Assembly: GCA_025353105.1 (NCBI GenBank)
Contig: JANXRG010000006.1
Span: forward strand, 1 to 64,000
Reading direction: 5' to 3'
DNA length: 64,000 nt
Origin: Verrucomicrobiota bacterium
Lineage (GTDB): Bacteria > Verrucomicrobiota > Verrucomicrobiia > Chthoniobacterales > SZAS-18
A program made the translations under genes and the position numbers. A model generated the notes under the pieces. That model was given only the letters and a program-made list of their open reading frames with translations. It made no database searches and was not told the DNA's origin. Positions within the stretch are counted from its first letter, which is position 1, and each line of letters starts with the position of its first letter. Of this stretch, positions 47,808-55,118 are shown piece after piece.

Positions 47808-48500
47808 ATGCCGGAAGACGCGGCCCCGCGGGCCGTCATCTTCGACATGGACGGCCTCATGATCGACTCGGAGGTGATTTACCAGATGGCGTGGAGGCGG
47901 GCGATTCGCGAATTCGACCGGGAAATGCCCGACGAGACATTCCGGCGGTTTCTGGGCCGAAACAGCCCGGATTCCCACACGCTGCTCGCGGAAATCTACG
48001 GGGTTGAATTCGATGCCGCAGGATTCATGGGCCGCTGCAATGGGATCGCGGATGAGCATATCGCGACGCACGGTATCCCACACAAGCCTGGCCTCGGGGA
48101 TCTCCTCCTTTCGCTTGAAAGGCACGGGATGCGGAAGGGCGTGGCAACATCGACGCGGCGCGAATGGGCGCTGCGCAGCCTCGGCCCGCTCGTGGCGCGG
48201 TTTGAAGTGCTGACAACCGGCGACGAGGTGGCGCGCGGCAAGCCCGCGCCGGACATCTTTCTGCTTTGCGCGGAACGACTCAACGCCGCGCCACATGAAT
48301 GCCTTGTCCTGGAGGATTCGGAAGCCGGCATTCGCGCGGCACACGCAGCGGGCATGCGTGCGATCATGGTTCCGGACCTCGTGGGGCCAACCGATGAAAT
48401 CCGCGCGCTGGCGTGGCGGGTGTGTGCCTCACTGGAAGACGTGAGGACGATGGAGTGGGGAAACTCGAAATTCGAAACGCGAAGCTCGAAGAAAGTCTAA
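47808..48500 (+). CDS. HAD-superfamily phosphatase, beta-phosphoglucomutase-like
   Basis: A 230-residue HAD hydrolase: VIFDMDGLMIDSE with the nucleophile and acid/base Asp, VATSTRREWALR, GKPAPDIFLL and LVLEDSEAGIRAA. The substrate is probably a sugar phosphate. The last 14 residues (from WGNSKFETRSS) come from a 7-nt repeat array and do not belong to the fold. The GTG at 47802 overlapping the previous stop is another possible start. Confidence 0.85.
   Translation: MPEDAAPRAVIFDMDGLMIDSEVIYQMAWRRAIREFDREMPDETFRRFLGRNSPDSHTLLAEIYGVEFDAAGFMGRCNGIADEHIATHGIPHKPGLGDLLLSLERHGMRKGVATSTRREWALRSLGPLVARFEVLTTGDEVARGKPAPDIFLLCAERLNAAPHECLVLEDSEAGIRAAHAAGMRAIMVPDLVGPTDEIRALAWRVCASLEDVRTMEWGNSKFETRSSKKV
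48459..48493 (+). repeat. Heptamer array (CGAAACG) forming the 3' end of the HAD gene
   Basis: GGAAACT, CGAAATT, CGAAACG, CGAAGCT and CGAAGAA in exact 7-nt steps, running to within a few bases of the stop codon. The array is translated as the tail NSKFETRSSKK. GGAAACT recurs at about 48524. The rest of the gap to 48589 has no gene. Confidence 0.88.
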
Positions 48501-48589
48501 GGCCGAAAAAATTGGGAAACTCAAAGGGCTCGTTTGCCGTTTTCCCGCTTCAAACATATTTGATACTTTCTTCGAGTTTTTCGTCCCGG

Positions 48590-48859
48590 CTACAAGCGCC
48601 CCAAAAACAGGTACCAAGCCGTCACGACCAGCAGCAGCAACCCGACGACCCACCAAATTAGCCGCATAACATTGCCGTCACGCGCGGGCCGACGCGGTTC
48701 ATCTTCAAAAGCTTCGTCCGGCAGATCGAGGCCGTCGTATTCGGCATCCTCATTCCAGCCGGTCTTGTCACAGGAACCGCACTCGCGACACGACTTCGCC
48801 CCGGCGGCAACAAACTCGCCGCAAACCGGGCAATCACCGGGAGGTCGGAAGCGCGCCAT
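48590..48859 (-). CDS. Small membrane protein with a double-Cys zinc ribbon
   Basis: An 89-residue protein: an N-terminal zinc-ribbon-like pair CPVCG and CRECG, an acidic linker (DLPDEAFEDEP) and one C-terminal helix (LIWWVVGLLLLVVTAWYLFLG) that would leave the ribbon in the cytoplasm. Function unknown. It reads from just downstream of the GNAT gene and is likely co-transcribed with it. Confidence 0.75.
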   Translation of the reverse strand: MARFRPPGDCPVCGEFVAAGAKSCRECGSCDKTGWNEDAEYDGLDLPDEAFEDEPRRPARDGNVMRLIWWVVGLLLLVVTAWYLFLGRL

Positions 48860-48862
48860 GGT

Positions 48863-49348
48863 TCACATCATCCGCTGCATGAAGACCACGTCGAGCCACT
48901 GGCGGAACTTAAATCCCACTTCGCGCAAGTGCGCGGTGGTGACAAAGCCGTGCTGCTCGTGCAGGACGATGCTGCCCTCCTGACCCGCTTCAATGCCGGC
49001 AACGATGGAATGCACGTCCAGCTCCTTCGCCCGCTCGATCAGATCGGCCAGCATAGCCCCGCCGATGCCGCGCCGTTGCCGATCCTCCCGCACGTACACG
49101 GAATTCTCGACCGTAAACCGGTAGGCGCAGCGCGACCGGTACTTCGAAAGCGAGGCCCAGGCGACCACCTCGTTATCAATCACCCCGACCGTCGCGGGAT
49201 ACGACCCCCGATGCAGCTCGAACCAGGCATCGCGCTCCGCCTCGCTCATCAAATCCTCGTCCAGCGTGCAGGTCGAATGAAGAACGTAATGATTGTAGAT
49301 GGCATTGATCGCCGGGAGATCGGCGCGCTCAGCGAGGCGAATCATCAT
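48863..49348 (-). CDS. GNAT acetyltransferase, phosphinothricin/MnaT-like
   Basis: A 161-residue N-acetyltransferase: IRLAERADLPAINAIYNHYV, the CoA loop VREDRQRRGIGGAML, and HEQHGFVTTAHLREVGFKF, which match the Pat/MnaT group acetylating amino groups of methionine analogues or phosphinothricin-like compounds. Start at MM (49348/49345). A heptamer array fills the gap from the gatA stop. Confidence 0.87.
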   Translation of the reverse strand: MMIRLAERADLPAINAIYNHYVLHSTCTLDEDLMSEAERDAWFELHRGSYPATVGVIDNEVVAWASLSKYRSRCAYRFTVENSVYVREDRQRRGIGGAMLADLIERAKELDVHSIVAGIEAGQEGSIVLHEQHGFVTTAHLREVGFKFRQWLDVVFMQRMM

Positions 49349-49357
49349 GGAAGAAAA

Positions 49358-49464
49358 GGAACAGGGAGGAAGGAAGAAGACAATGACCTCCGCAAGCGAG
49401 ATAAATCCTTCCAAATGCTTCCGACATCAAACTCTCTTGTTCCTTCCTCCTTCTACCTTGTTCC
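49358..49464. repeat. Inverted heptamer arrays between gatA and the GNAT gene
   Basis: Left: GGAACAG, GGAGGAA, GGAAGAA (49358-49378). Right: TTGTTCC, TTCCTCC, TTCTACC, TTGTTCC (49437-49464). Exact 7-nt register, complementary halves, about 58 bp between. The right half begins six bases beyond the gatA stop. Confidence 0.9.
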
Positions 49465-49469
49465 TTTTC

Positions 49470-50939
49470 TTAAAGCGCCGGCCGCTTCTGGTGCCACTCA
49501 GTCGTCTGCTCGTACACGTGCGCGATCCGCAGAAGATTTGACTCCGCGAACGCTGGCGCCAGGAACTGCAGGCCGATCGGCAGGGGTTTGCCGGGTGAAA
49601 GTGTCTCATCAAAGCCGCCCGGGACGCTGATGCCCGGAATCCCCGCGAGATTCGCGGCGATCGTGAAAATATCCGCGAGATACATCTGCAGCGGATCCGC
49701 GGTGCGCTCGCCCAGCTTGAACGCTGCGCACGGCGAGGTCGGGCAGACGATGGCGTCCACTTTTTCAAAGGCCTGAAAAAAGTCGCGCCGGATCAGCGTC
49801 CGCACCTTCTGCGCCCGGAGGTAATATGCGTCGTGGTATCCGCTGCTGAGCACGTGCGTGCCGAGGATGATGCGCCGCTTCACTTCCGGACCGAAGCCCT
49901 CGGCGCGCGTGCGCATGTAGTGGTCGAGCAGCCCCGTGGGATCGGTCGCGCGATGGCCGTATCGCACGCCATCGAAGCGCGCGAGATTCGCCGAGGCCTC
50001 GGCGGTGGCGACGATGTAATAGACGCCGACCGCGTACTCAGTGTGCGGCAGCGAGACCTCGATGATTTCCGCACCAAGCCTTTCACAATGCGCCACGGCG
50101 GCGCGCACGGCCTTGGTCACGGCCGGCGTGATGCCCTCGATGAAATATTCCTTCGGCAATCCAAGCTTCACGCCCCGCAGATCCTTCGCGCCCGCCAGCG
50201 CCGCGACATAGTCAGGGACGGGATCATCGACACTCGTCGAATCCATCGGATCCTTGCCGGCCATCAAACCGAGCAGGATGGCGGAATCTTCCACCGTCTT
50301 GGTGAACGGGCCGATCTGGTCGAGCGACGACGCAAATGCGACCAGACCATACCGCGAGATGCGGCCATAGGTGGGCTTGAGGCCGACGCAGCCACAGAGC
50401 GCAGCCGGCTGGCGAATTGATCCGCCGGTGTCGCTGCCGAGAGCCGCGAAGGCGAGATCGGCGCCCACCGAGGCGGCGGAGCCACCCGACGAGCCGCCGG
50501 GCACGCGATCGAAATCCCAGGGATTGTGCGTGATCCCCTTCGACGAATTCTCGGTCGATGAGCCCATGGCAAATTCGTCCATGTTCAGCCGGCCAAATGG
50601 AATCGCGCCCGCCGCGCGCAGGCGCGCGACCGCCGTGGCGTCGTAGGGTGCGATGTAACCGTCAAGAATGTGCGAAGCGCAGCCGCAAGGTTGACCCTTC
50701 ACGTTGAGCACGTCCTTCATGCCGATCGGAATGCCGCCGAGAGGCAGATTCACGTCCGCGGCGGCTGCGGCTTGGCGAGCGCCGGTGAGATCATGCGAGA
50801 GATAGGCACGCACCTTTGGATCGACCTTCTCGAGGCGCGCGGCCAGCGCGTCGATCACGTCGACCGGCGAGCATTCACGCGCGCGTAACGCGGTGCGGAG
50901 GGCGCCGACGGAAAGAAATGGGATGTCCTGCGGACTCAT
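49470..50939 (-). CDS. gatA: Aspartyl/glutamyl-tRNA amidotransferase subunit A
   Basis: A 489-residue amidase. GatA releases ammonia from glutamine for the GatCAB complex, which converts Glu-tRNA-Gln and Asp-tRNA-Asn. The catalytic Ser-cis-Ser-Lys region includes GMKDVLNVKG, VPGGSSGGSAASVGADL and SDTGGSIRQPAALCG. It follows gatC by 15 bases. gatB is not in the window, so the complex is split across loci. Confidence 0.96.
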   Translation of the reverse strand: MSPQDIPFLSVGALRTALRARECSPVDVIDALAARLEKVDPKVRAYLSHDLTGARQAAAAADVNLPLGGIPIGMKDVLNVKGQPCGCASHILDGYIAPYDATAVARLRAAGAIPFGRLNMDEFAMGSSTENSSKGITHNPWDFDRVPGGSSGGSAASVGADLAFAALGSDTGGSIRQPAALCGCVGLKPTYGRISRYGLVAFASSLDQIGPFTKTVEDSAILLGLMAGKDPMDSTSVDDPVPDYVAALAGAKDLRGVKLGLPKEYFIEGITPAVTKAVRAAVAHCERLGAEIIEVSLPHTEYAVGVYYIVATAEASANLARFDGVRYGHRATDPTGLLDHYMRTRAEGFGPEVKRRIILGTHVLSSGYHDAYYLRAQKVRTLIRRDFFQAFEKVDAIVCPTSPCAAFKLGERTADPLQMYLADIFTIAANLAGIPGISVPGGFDETLSPGKPLPIGLQFLAPAFAESNLLRIAHVYEQTTEWHQKRPAL

Positions 50940-50954
50940 GGCTCGCGGTTTGGC

Positions 50955-51242
50955 CTACTCCACGACCTTCGTGACCACGAAGAGATCGTTCGCCCGGCGC
51001 GGCGCGTTGCCGAGCGCCTCGGCGGAGGTCAAACCCGACCGCGCGACATCATCGCGGAAGACGTTGAACACATCGCTGGTGTGCGCGGTGGGCTCAACCC
51101 CGGTGACGTCGACCTTTTTCAGCGCGTCGACGAAGGCGAGCACATCGGCGAGTTGATGCTGAAAGGTGCGCGTCTCCTCGTCGGTGAGGTTCAGGCGGGC
51201 CAGCGTGGCCACGTAACGGACATCGAAATCAGGAGCGGGCAT
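50955..51242 (-). CDS. gatC: Aspartyl/glutamyl-tRNA amidotransferase subunit C
   Basis: A 95-residue GatC: DVRYVATLARLNLTDEETRTF, the region around GVEPTAHT and FNVFRDDV, and APRRANDLFVVTKVVE. It stabilises the GatA-GatB complex. Coupled in an operon with gatA. Confidence 0.93.
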   Translation of the reverse strand: MPAPDFDVRYVATLARLNLTDEETRTFQHQLADVLAFVDALKKVDVTGVEPTAHTSDVFNVFRDDVARSGLTSAEALGNAPRRANDLFVVTKVVE

Positions 51243-51270
51243 GGGCGCGGGACGGAGCGCGGAAACTGTT

Positions 51271-51642
51271 TCAAGACAGCGCGCTCCACAACATGAAGAT
51301 CACGACGAGAAGAAAAACGATTAGCGCCCACGTCTGCTGCTTGATGGCGCGTTGCTCGACCTTGAGGCGGACCGCGCGGCGCGGTCCGGGAGAACGCTGG
51401 CCCGCGAGCGTGCGGGGCCGGTCGATGCTGGTCTCGCGCTCCGCCGCCGCCCGCGCCTGCACGCGCTCGACCTCCTTGCGCCGCAATTGCTCCGCCACCT
51501 TCGGCGCCTGCTCGATCGCGCGCTGCGCCGCCTCGATTTCCGCCCGAACCCGTTTCTGCTCGACCCCCAGCTGATCGAGGTTGCCAAAGAGCGCGGGCGT
51601 GTCGGCATCCGTCGATTTCGAGGAGCGTTTCTTGTTCGGCAT
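51271..51642 (-). CDS. Tail-anchored protein of unknown function
   Basis: A 123-residue protein with a basic start (MPNKKRSSKS), a helical Glu/Arg/Ala-rich middle (residues 28-75, probable coiled coil) and a C-terminal helix (TWALIVFLLVVIFMLWSAL) that ends the protein. No family recognised. It shares this plan with the next gene upstream (51737). Confidence 0.65.
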   Translation of the reverse strand: MPNKKRSSKSTDADTPALFGNLDQLGVEQKRVRAEIEAAQRAIEQAPKVAEQLRRKEVERVQARAAAERETSIDRPRTLAGQRSPGPRRAVRLKVEQRAIKQQTWALIVFLLVVIFMLWSALS

Positions 51643-51736
51643 GAGGGTTCGGTGAAATCGATCGGACTTTATTGAACGCGCCGCGTTTGGAACAAAAAAC
51701 TGTTCGCGCGAACGCGGCGGGGGCGCGGCTATATCC

Positions 51737-52384
51737 TCACGCGACTCGCCACAGCCGCCAGCACAAAATGCAAAAGATCATCAAAGTGATCACCAGGAGC
51801 GGGAGGGTGAACGCGAAACCCGCCTTCAGCCAGTACAGGAACGGTTGTTCATTCGCGCGACCGGATTCACCGGCGCCATCGACGGCGTCGCTGCCGTCGG
51901 CCTCGGGCCCGAGAAGCTTGACCCGGGCCTGATTGTAATCGTTGCGCGCGACATCCAACAGACCCAACGCGCGCGTTAGTTCCTTGCCGGCTTCCGCCTG
52001 CGACCAGCGCGTCGGCTCAATCGCCTCGAGCGCCCCCATGTGAGTCCGGAAATTTCCCGTCCCGCCTTCGAGTTGCTCCACCCGGCGGTGCGCGTCGGCG
52101 GTCTGCCGCTCGAGGAACGCCAGTCCACGCGTCAGCTTGTCGAGCAATTCCTCGCGGCCGACTTGAAACTCACCCTGCCGGCGGGCCAGATCCTCGAGGT
52201 CACGCTTTTGCCGCTCGAGCATTTCCTGCTCGCGCCGCAGGTGCGCGAGTTTTTCCTGCGTCCGCGCCACGTCGTCCGCGAGTTGTTCCGGCGTCAGCGA
52301 ACCCTCGGCTTCCTCGGAAAGTAATTCGCCCGTGGCGGACTCGGGGTGGGCGACGGATTGCAGTTTGCTGTAATAGCGGGGCAT
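51737..52384 (-). CDS. Coiled-coil protein with C-terminal membrane helix, unknown function
   Basis: A 215-residue protein. Residues about 30-110 are a heptad-like coiled coil (KLAHLRREQEMLERQKRDLE), residues 125-160 another helix and the end carries a membrane helix (AGFAFTLPLLVITLMIFCILCWRL). It may be a membrane-bound scaffold. It lies between prmA and the similar 51271 gene. Confidence 0.65.
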   Translation of the reverse strand: MPRYYSKLQSVAHPESATGELLSEEAEGSLTPEQLADDVARTQEKLAHLRREQEMLERQKRDLEDLARRQGEFQVGREELLDKLTRGLAFLERQTADAHRRVEQLEGGTGNFRTHMGALEAIEPTRWSQAEAGKELTRALGLLDVARNDYNQARVKLLGPEADGSDAVDGAGESGRANEQPFLYWLKAGFAFTLPLLVITLMIFCILCWRLWRVA

Positions 52385-52414
52385 GGGGCGAAGCGCGTAG
52401 GACGGTCTCCTTTA

Positions 52415-53371
52415 TTATCGCGTCGCGCGCCGCTTTGCCACCGCTTTCGCGCGGTGCCGCAGATGGAGTGCGCGCCAGCGACCCTGGCGACGAATTTCCA
52501 CGAGCTCAAGCCCGGCCGACCCGGCCGCCGCCCGCACTTCATCGGCCTGATCCGCGAGCAGGCCCGAGACAATGAGGTCGCCATCTGCCGCCAGCGCGCG
52601 GCGCAGCTTGGGCATCACGCGCACAAGCACGATGCTGAACAAATTCGCAGTGATGACGTCCCACCGCTGTGCTGGCTTCCACGCGTGGACGTCGGCCACC
52701 GTGAACTTCACCCCGCGCACACCATTGAGCCGTCCGTTTTCGCGGGCGGTCCGCACGCAGGGCGGATCGTAGTCGAGGGCCATCGCACCTTGCGCGCCCA
52801 GCGCCCGCGCGGCCAGCGCGAGCACGCCGCTGCCCGTTCCCAGATCCAGCATGTTCCAACGCGCGGCGATCCGTCGACCCGCGCCGCCAAGCAGAAGCCT
52901 CAGGCACATCGCCGTGGTCGCGTGCTCTCCGGTGCCAAACGCCAGCGCCGCGGGAATGCACAGGACGACGCGCTGGGGATACTTTGCCCGAAGCGACGCG
53001 AGTTCCTCCTCGCGACCCGTCACGACCAACCGGTCGCCAAAAAGCAGCGGTTTGGCCGCGACCGGAGCGCCGCGCGGTCGCCATGACTCCGGGCGCAACG
53101 GCCGGAGACCGCCCCCGAAGCGCCCGACGATGCGCTCCCCTTCCGCGCGGGTCAGGCAATAGTATTCGATCCGCAGACCACGTGCGCCCGCCATCTGGAT
53201 CACCGCCAGTCGCGAGCCGTCCAATCCGCGCAGACGCTCCACCCAGGCGTCTGCCCATTTCGCCGAAGCGAGCTTGCGCCAGACGAAGCGAGGTGACCAA
53301 TGAGTGACGGGTGACAAGTAACGAGTTGGGCGGCGAGCGGTTGTTGCTTTTACTTTCTCGTCACTTGTCAC
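52415..53371 (-). CDS. prmA: Ribosomal protein L11 methyltransferase PrmA-like
   Basis: A 318-residue methyltransferase with the PrmA signature FGTGEHATTAMCLRLL, motif I LDLGTGSGVLAL, and the NLFSIVLVRVMPKL catalytic loop in place of the usual NILA. PrmA trimethylates L11. GTG 53371, six bases after the upstream stop, and TTG 53317 are the only plausible starts, and both lie in a 7-nt repeat array. The encoded N-terminal TSDEKVKATTARRPTRYL is therefore repeat-derived. Confidence 0.85.
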   Translation of the reverse strand: MTSDEKVKATTARRPTRYLSPVTHWSPRFVWRKLASAKWADAWVERLRGLDGSRLAVIQMAGARGLRIEYYCLTRAEGERIVGRFGGGLRPLRPESWRPRGAPVAAKPLLFGDRLVVTGREEELASLRAKYPQRVVLCIPAALAFGTGEHATTAMCLRLLLGGAGRRIAARWNMLDLGTGSGVLALAARALGAQGAMALDYDPPCVRTARENGRLNGVRGVKFTVADVHAWKPAQRWDVITANLFSIVLVRVMPKLRRALAADGDLIVSGLLADQADEVRAAAGSAGLELVEIRRQGRWRALHLRHRAKAVAKRRATR

Positions 53372-53378
53372 TCTTCTT
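53293..53378. repeat. Inverted heptamer arrays (GTGACAA) at the start of prmA
   Basis: Left: GTGACCA (53293), GTGACGG, GTGACAA and GTAACGA (53304-53324). Right: TCGTCAC, TTGTCAC, TCTTCTT (53358-53378). The halves are complementary. The array spans the cobW-like stop and the first codons of prmA. Confidence 0.88.
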
Positions 53379-54376
53379 CACCCCAGGCAGGCCCGCAGGC
53401 CCTTTTCGATCTTCGCTTCGTCAAGTTTCTTGCCGATAAAGACGAACTGGCTGCGCCGGGTTTCTCCCGCGCGCCACGGACGATCCCAAAAAATGTGGAA
53501 GCGATTGTTCACGCCGTGAAAAATCGCCCGGTGATTGTGCCCGGCCACCGCCAGAAATCCCTTCGAGCGGTACACCTTCTCGCGCTCGGTCAGCAGTTGC
53601 ACGAACGCCTCGAACTTCTCGACGTCGAAGGGCTGGTCGAACTCGAATGCACACGACGCGATGTCAGCGTGGGTGCGGTCCCCGCGCAGTTCGTCCAGGA
53701 AAGCGGGATCGACCGCGAGCTTCTGGTCAACGTCGAACGCGTGGACGTCGAGAAGCAGCTTGAGGTTCACTTTGCTTTGTTGCGAGCGGATGATGGCGCA
53801 ATGCGGGTTGATGGCGCGGATGCGCTGCGTCACCTGCTTCGCGTGGTTCTCGTCAACCAGATCCGTCTTGTTCAGCAGGATCGTGTCGGCGAGCGCGATT
53901 TGCGCCCCGGCGACGTCGGTCTCCTTCATCTGCCGAAAAATTTGCTCCGCATCGACCACGGTGATGATGCCATCGAGCTGCACAAACTGCTGCAGCGCCG
54001 GAATATTCACGAAGGTCTGAGCGACTGGTCCCGGATCGGCGATGCCGGTGGTTTCGATGAGCAGGTAGTCGAATCCCCCGCGCTTGAGCAGCTTCTGGAT
54101 TCCGAGAACAAGGTCTTTGCGCACGGTGCAGCAGACGCAGCCGTTGGACAGCTCCACCACCTCGTCGCGCTGGTTTTCCACGAGGGCGCCGTCGATGCCG
54201 ACCTTGCCCACCTCGTTCACGATGACGGCGAACTTGTATTCGCTCTGCTCGCGCAGGATGTGGTTCAGCAGAGTGGTCTTTCCCGCGCCGAGGAAACCGG
54301 TGAGGATGCTGACCGGGATGACGCGGCGCTTGGACGCGGCGACGGCGGGGGCAGGCGGGTTGGTGGTCTGGCTCAT
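53378..54376 (-). CDS. COG0523/CobW-family metallochaperone GTPase
   Basis: A 332-residue GTPase with Walker A GFLGAGKTT, the metal-binding GCVCC motif, ETTGIADPGPV and NKTDLV, and a C-terminal CobW domain (ending near GHNHRAIFHGVNNRFHIFWD). Members insert or deliver zinc, cobalt or nitrile-hydratase metals. The likely metal is unknown; no Zur box was identified. It is upstream of prmA and 91 bases from the 54468 gene. Confidence 0.92.
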   Translation of the reverse strand: MSQTTNPPAPAVAASKRRVIPVSILTGFLGAGKTTLLNHILREQSEYKFAVIVNEVGKVGIDGALVENQRDEVVELSNGCVCCTVRKDLVLGIQKLLKRGGFDYLLIETTGIADPGPVAQTFVNIPALQQFVQLDGIITVVDAEQIFRQMKETDVAGAQIALADTILLNKTDLVDENHAKQVTQRIRAINPHCAIIRSQQSKVNLKLLLDVHAFDVDQKLAVDPAFLDELRGDRTHADIASCAFEFDQPFDVEKFEAFVQLLTEREKVYRSKGFLAVAGHNHRAIFHGVNNRFHIFWDRPWRAGETRRSQFVFIGKKLDEAKIEKGLRACLG

Positions 54377-54467
54377 GGTCGGAAGAAAGCCCCGGAAAAT
54401 AACAAACCGGGCAGCTCTCTCAAGCGGCCCGGTTTGCGGAAAATCGTGATGACGCGAAAAACGGGTG

Positions 54468-54671
54468 TCAGCGGGCCTTCTTCAAAAGGGGAAGACCCGT
54501 CTTCTCATTTTCGTCGACAAGATATCCGGCGGGGAGGGCGTCGATCGCGCCGACCTTGGCTTCGCCGGCGAAATAGTAAAGTTTTACGCGGTGTCCACCT
54601 TTGAGTTCCTGATCACGCTCGTGCAGGAAGTAGGTCTTGCCGGACTTTTTGCTTTTGACGCTGAAGGCCAT
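54468..54671 (-). CDS. Small basic protein, conserved-looking, unknown function
   Basis: A 67-residue protein: AFSVKSKKSGKTYFLHERDQ, KLYYFAGEAKVGAIDALPAG, YLVDENEKTGLPLLKK. Its strand-rich, Lys-rich sequence resembles short conserved proteins found beside ribosomal genes, but no function is known to me. It follows rpmB by 47 bases on the same strand. Confidence 0.7.
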   Translation of the reverse strand: MAFSVKSKKSGKTYFLHERDQELKGGHRVKLYYFAGEAKVGAIDALPAGYLVDENEKTGLPLLKKAR

Positions 54672-54718
54672 GATGAGGTTCGGGCTGGGGTGAGGGGTCA
54701 GTTAAGGAGTCGAGGCGG

Positions 54719-54985
54719 TCAGCTGACGAGTCCCGCCTTCTTCAGTGTGGAGTAAATTCCATTTTTTGCCATCGTTTTCAAAGCGCGGGCGGTGCATTTC
54801 ACCTCGACGTGCTTCCCGAGCTCCGGGACGAAGATCCTCTTCGCGTGCAGGTTGGGCGTGAACGTGCGCGGGGTCATGGCGGTCACGTGGCGGCCCACGC
54901 CCCCCTGCTTCTTGCCGAGACCGCGGCGGTGAATGGTGTGGCCGCGGCTGACGCGCGCTCCGGTAATGTCGCAAACTTTTGCCAT
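54719..54985 (-). CDS. rpmB: 50S ribosomal protein L28
   Basis: An 88-residue L28: MAKVCDITGARVSRGHTIHR, RTFTPNLHAKRIFVPE and the C-terminal TMAKNGIYSTLKKAGLV. Cys-containing (CDIT) but lacking a full four-Cys zinc set, as far as visible. rpmG is not adjacent. Confidence 0.93.
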   Translation of the reverse strand: MAKVCDITGARVSRGHTIHRRGLGKKQGGVGRHVTAMTPRTFTPNLHAKRIFVPELGKHVEVKCTARALKTMAKNGIYSTLKKAGLVS

Positions 54986-55118
54986 AAAAAGGGATTTCTA
55001 AAACGGGCGGGAAAGGTGATTCCACTCGCCGCCTCCGTCAATAGCTATTTTCCTGCCAAGGTTTACGCAATCGGGCGCTTTCCCAACCATTGCTTCGGCC
55101 GCGCCTGGTGCACCCGGT

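Noticed and set aside
47422-48500. A toxin-antitoxin pair made of the RelE-like gene and its neighbour
   Set aside because: The neighbour is a full HAD phosphatase and not a DNA-binding antitoxin.
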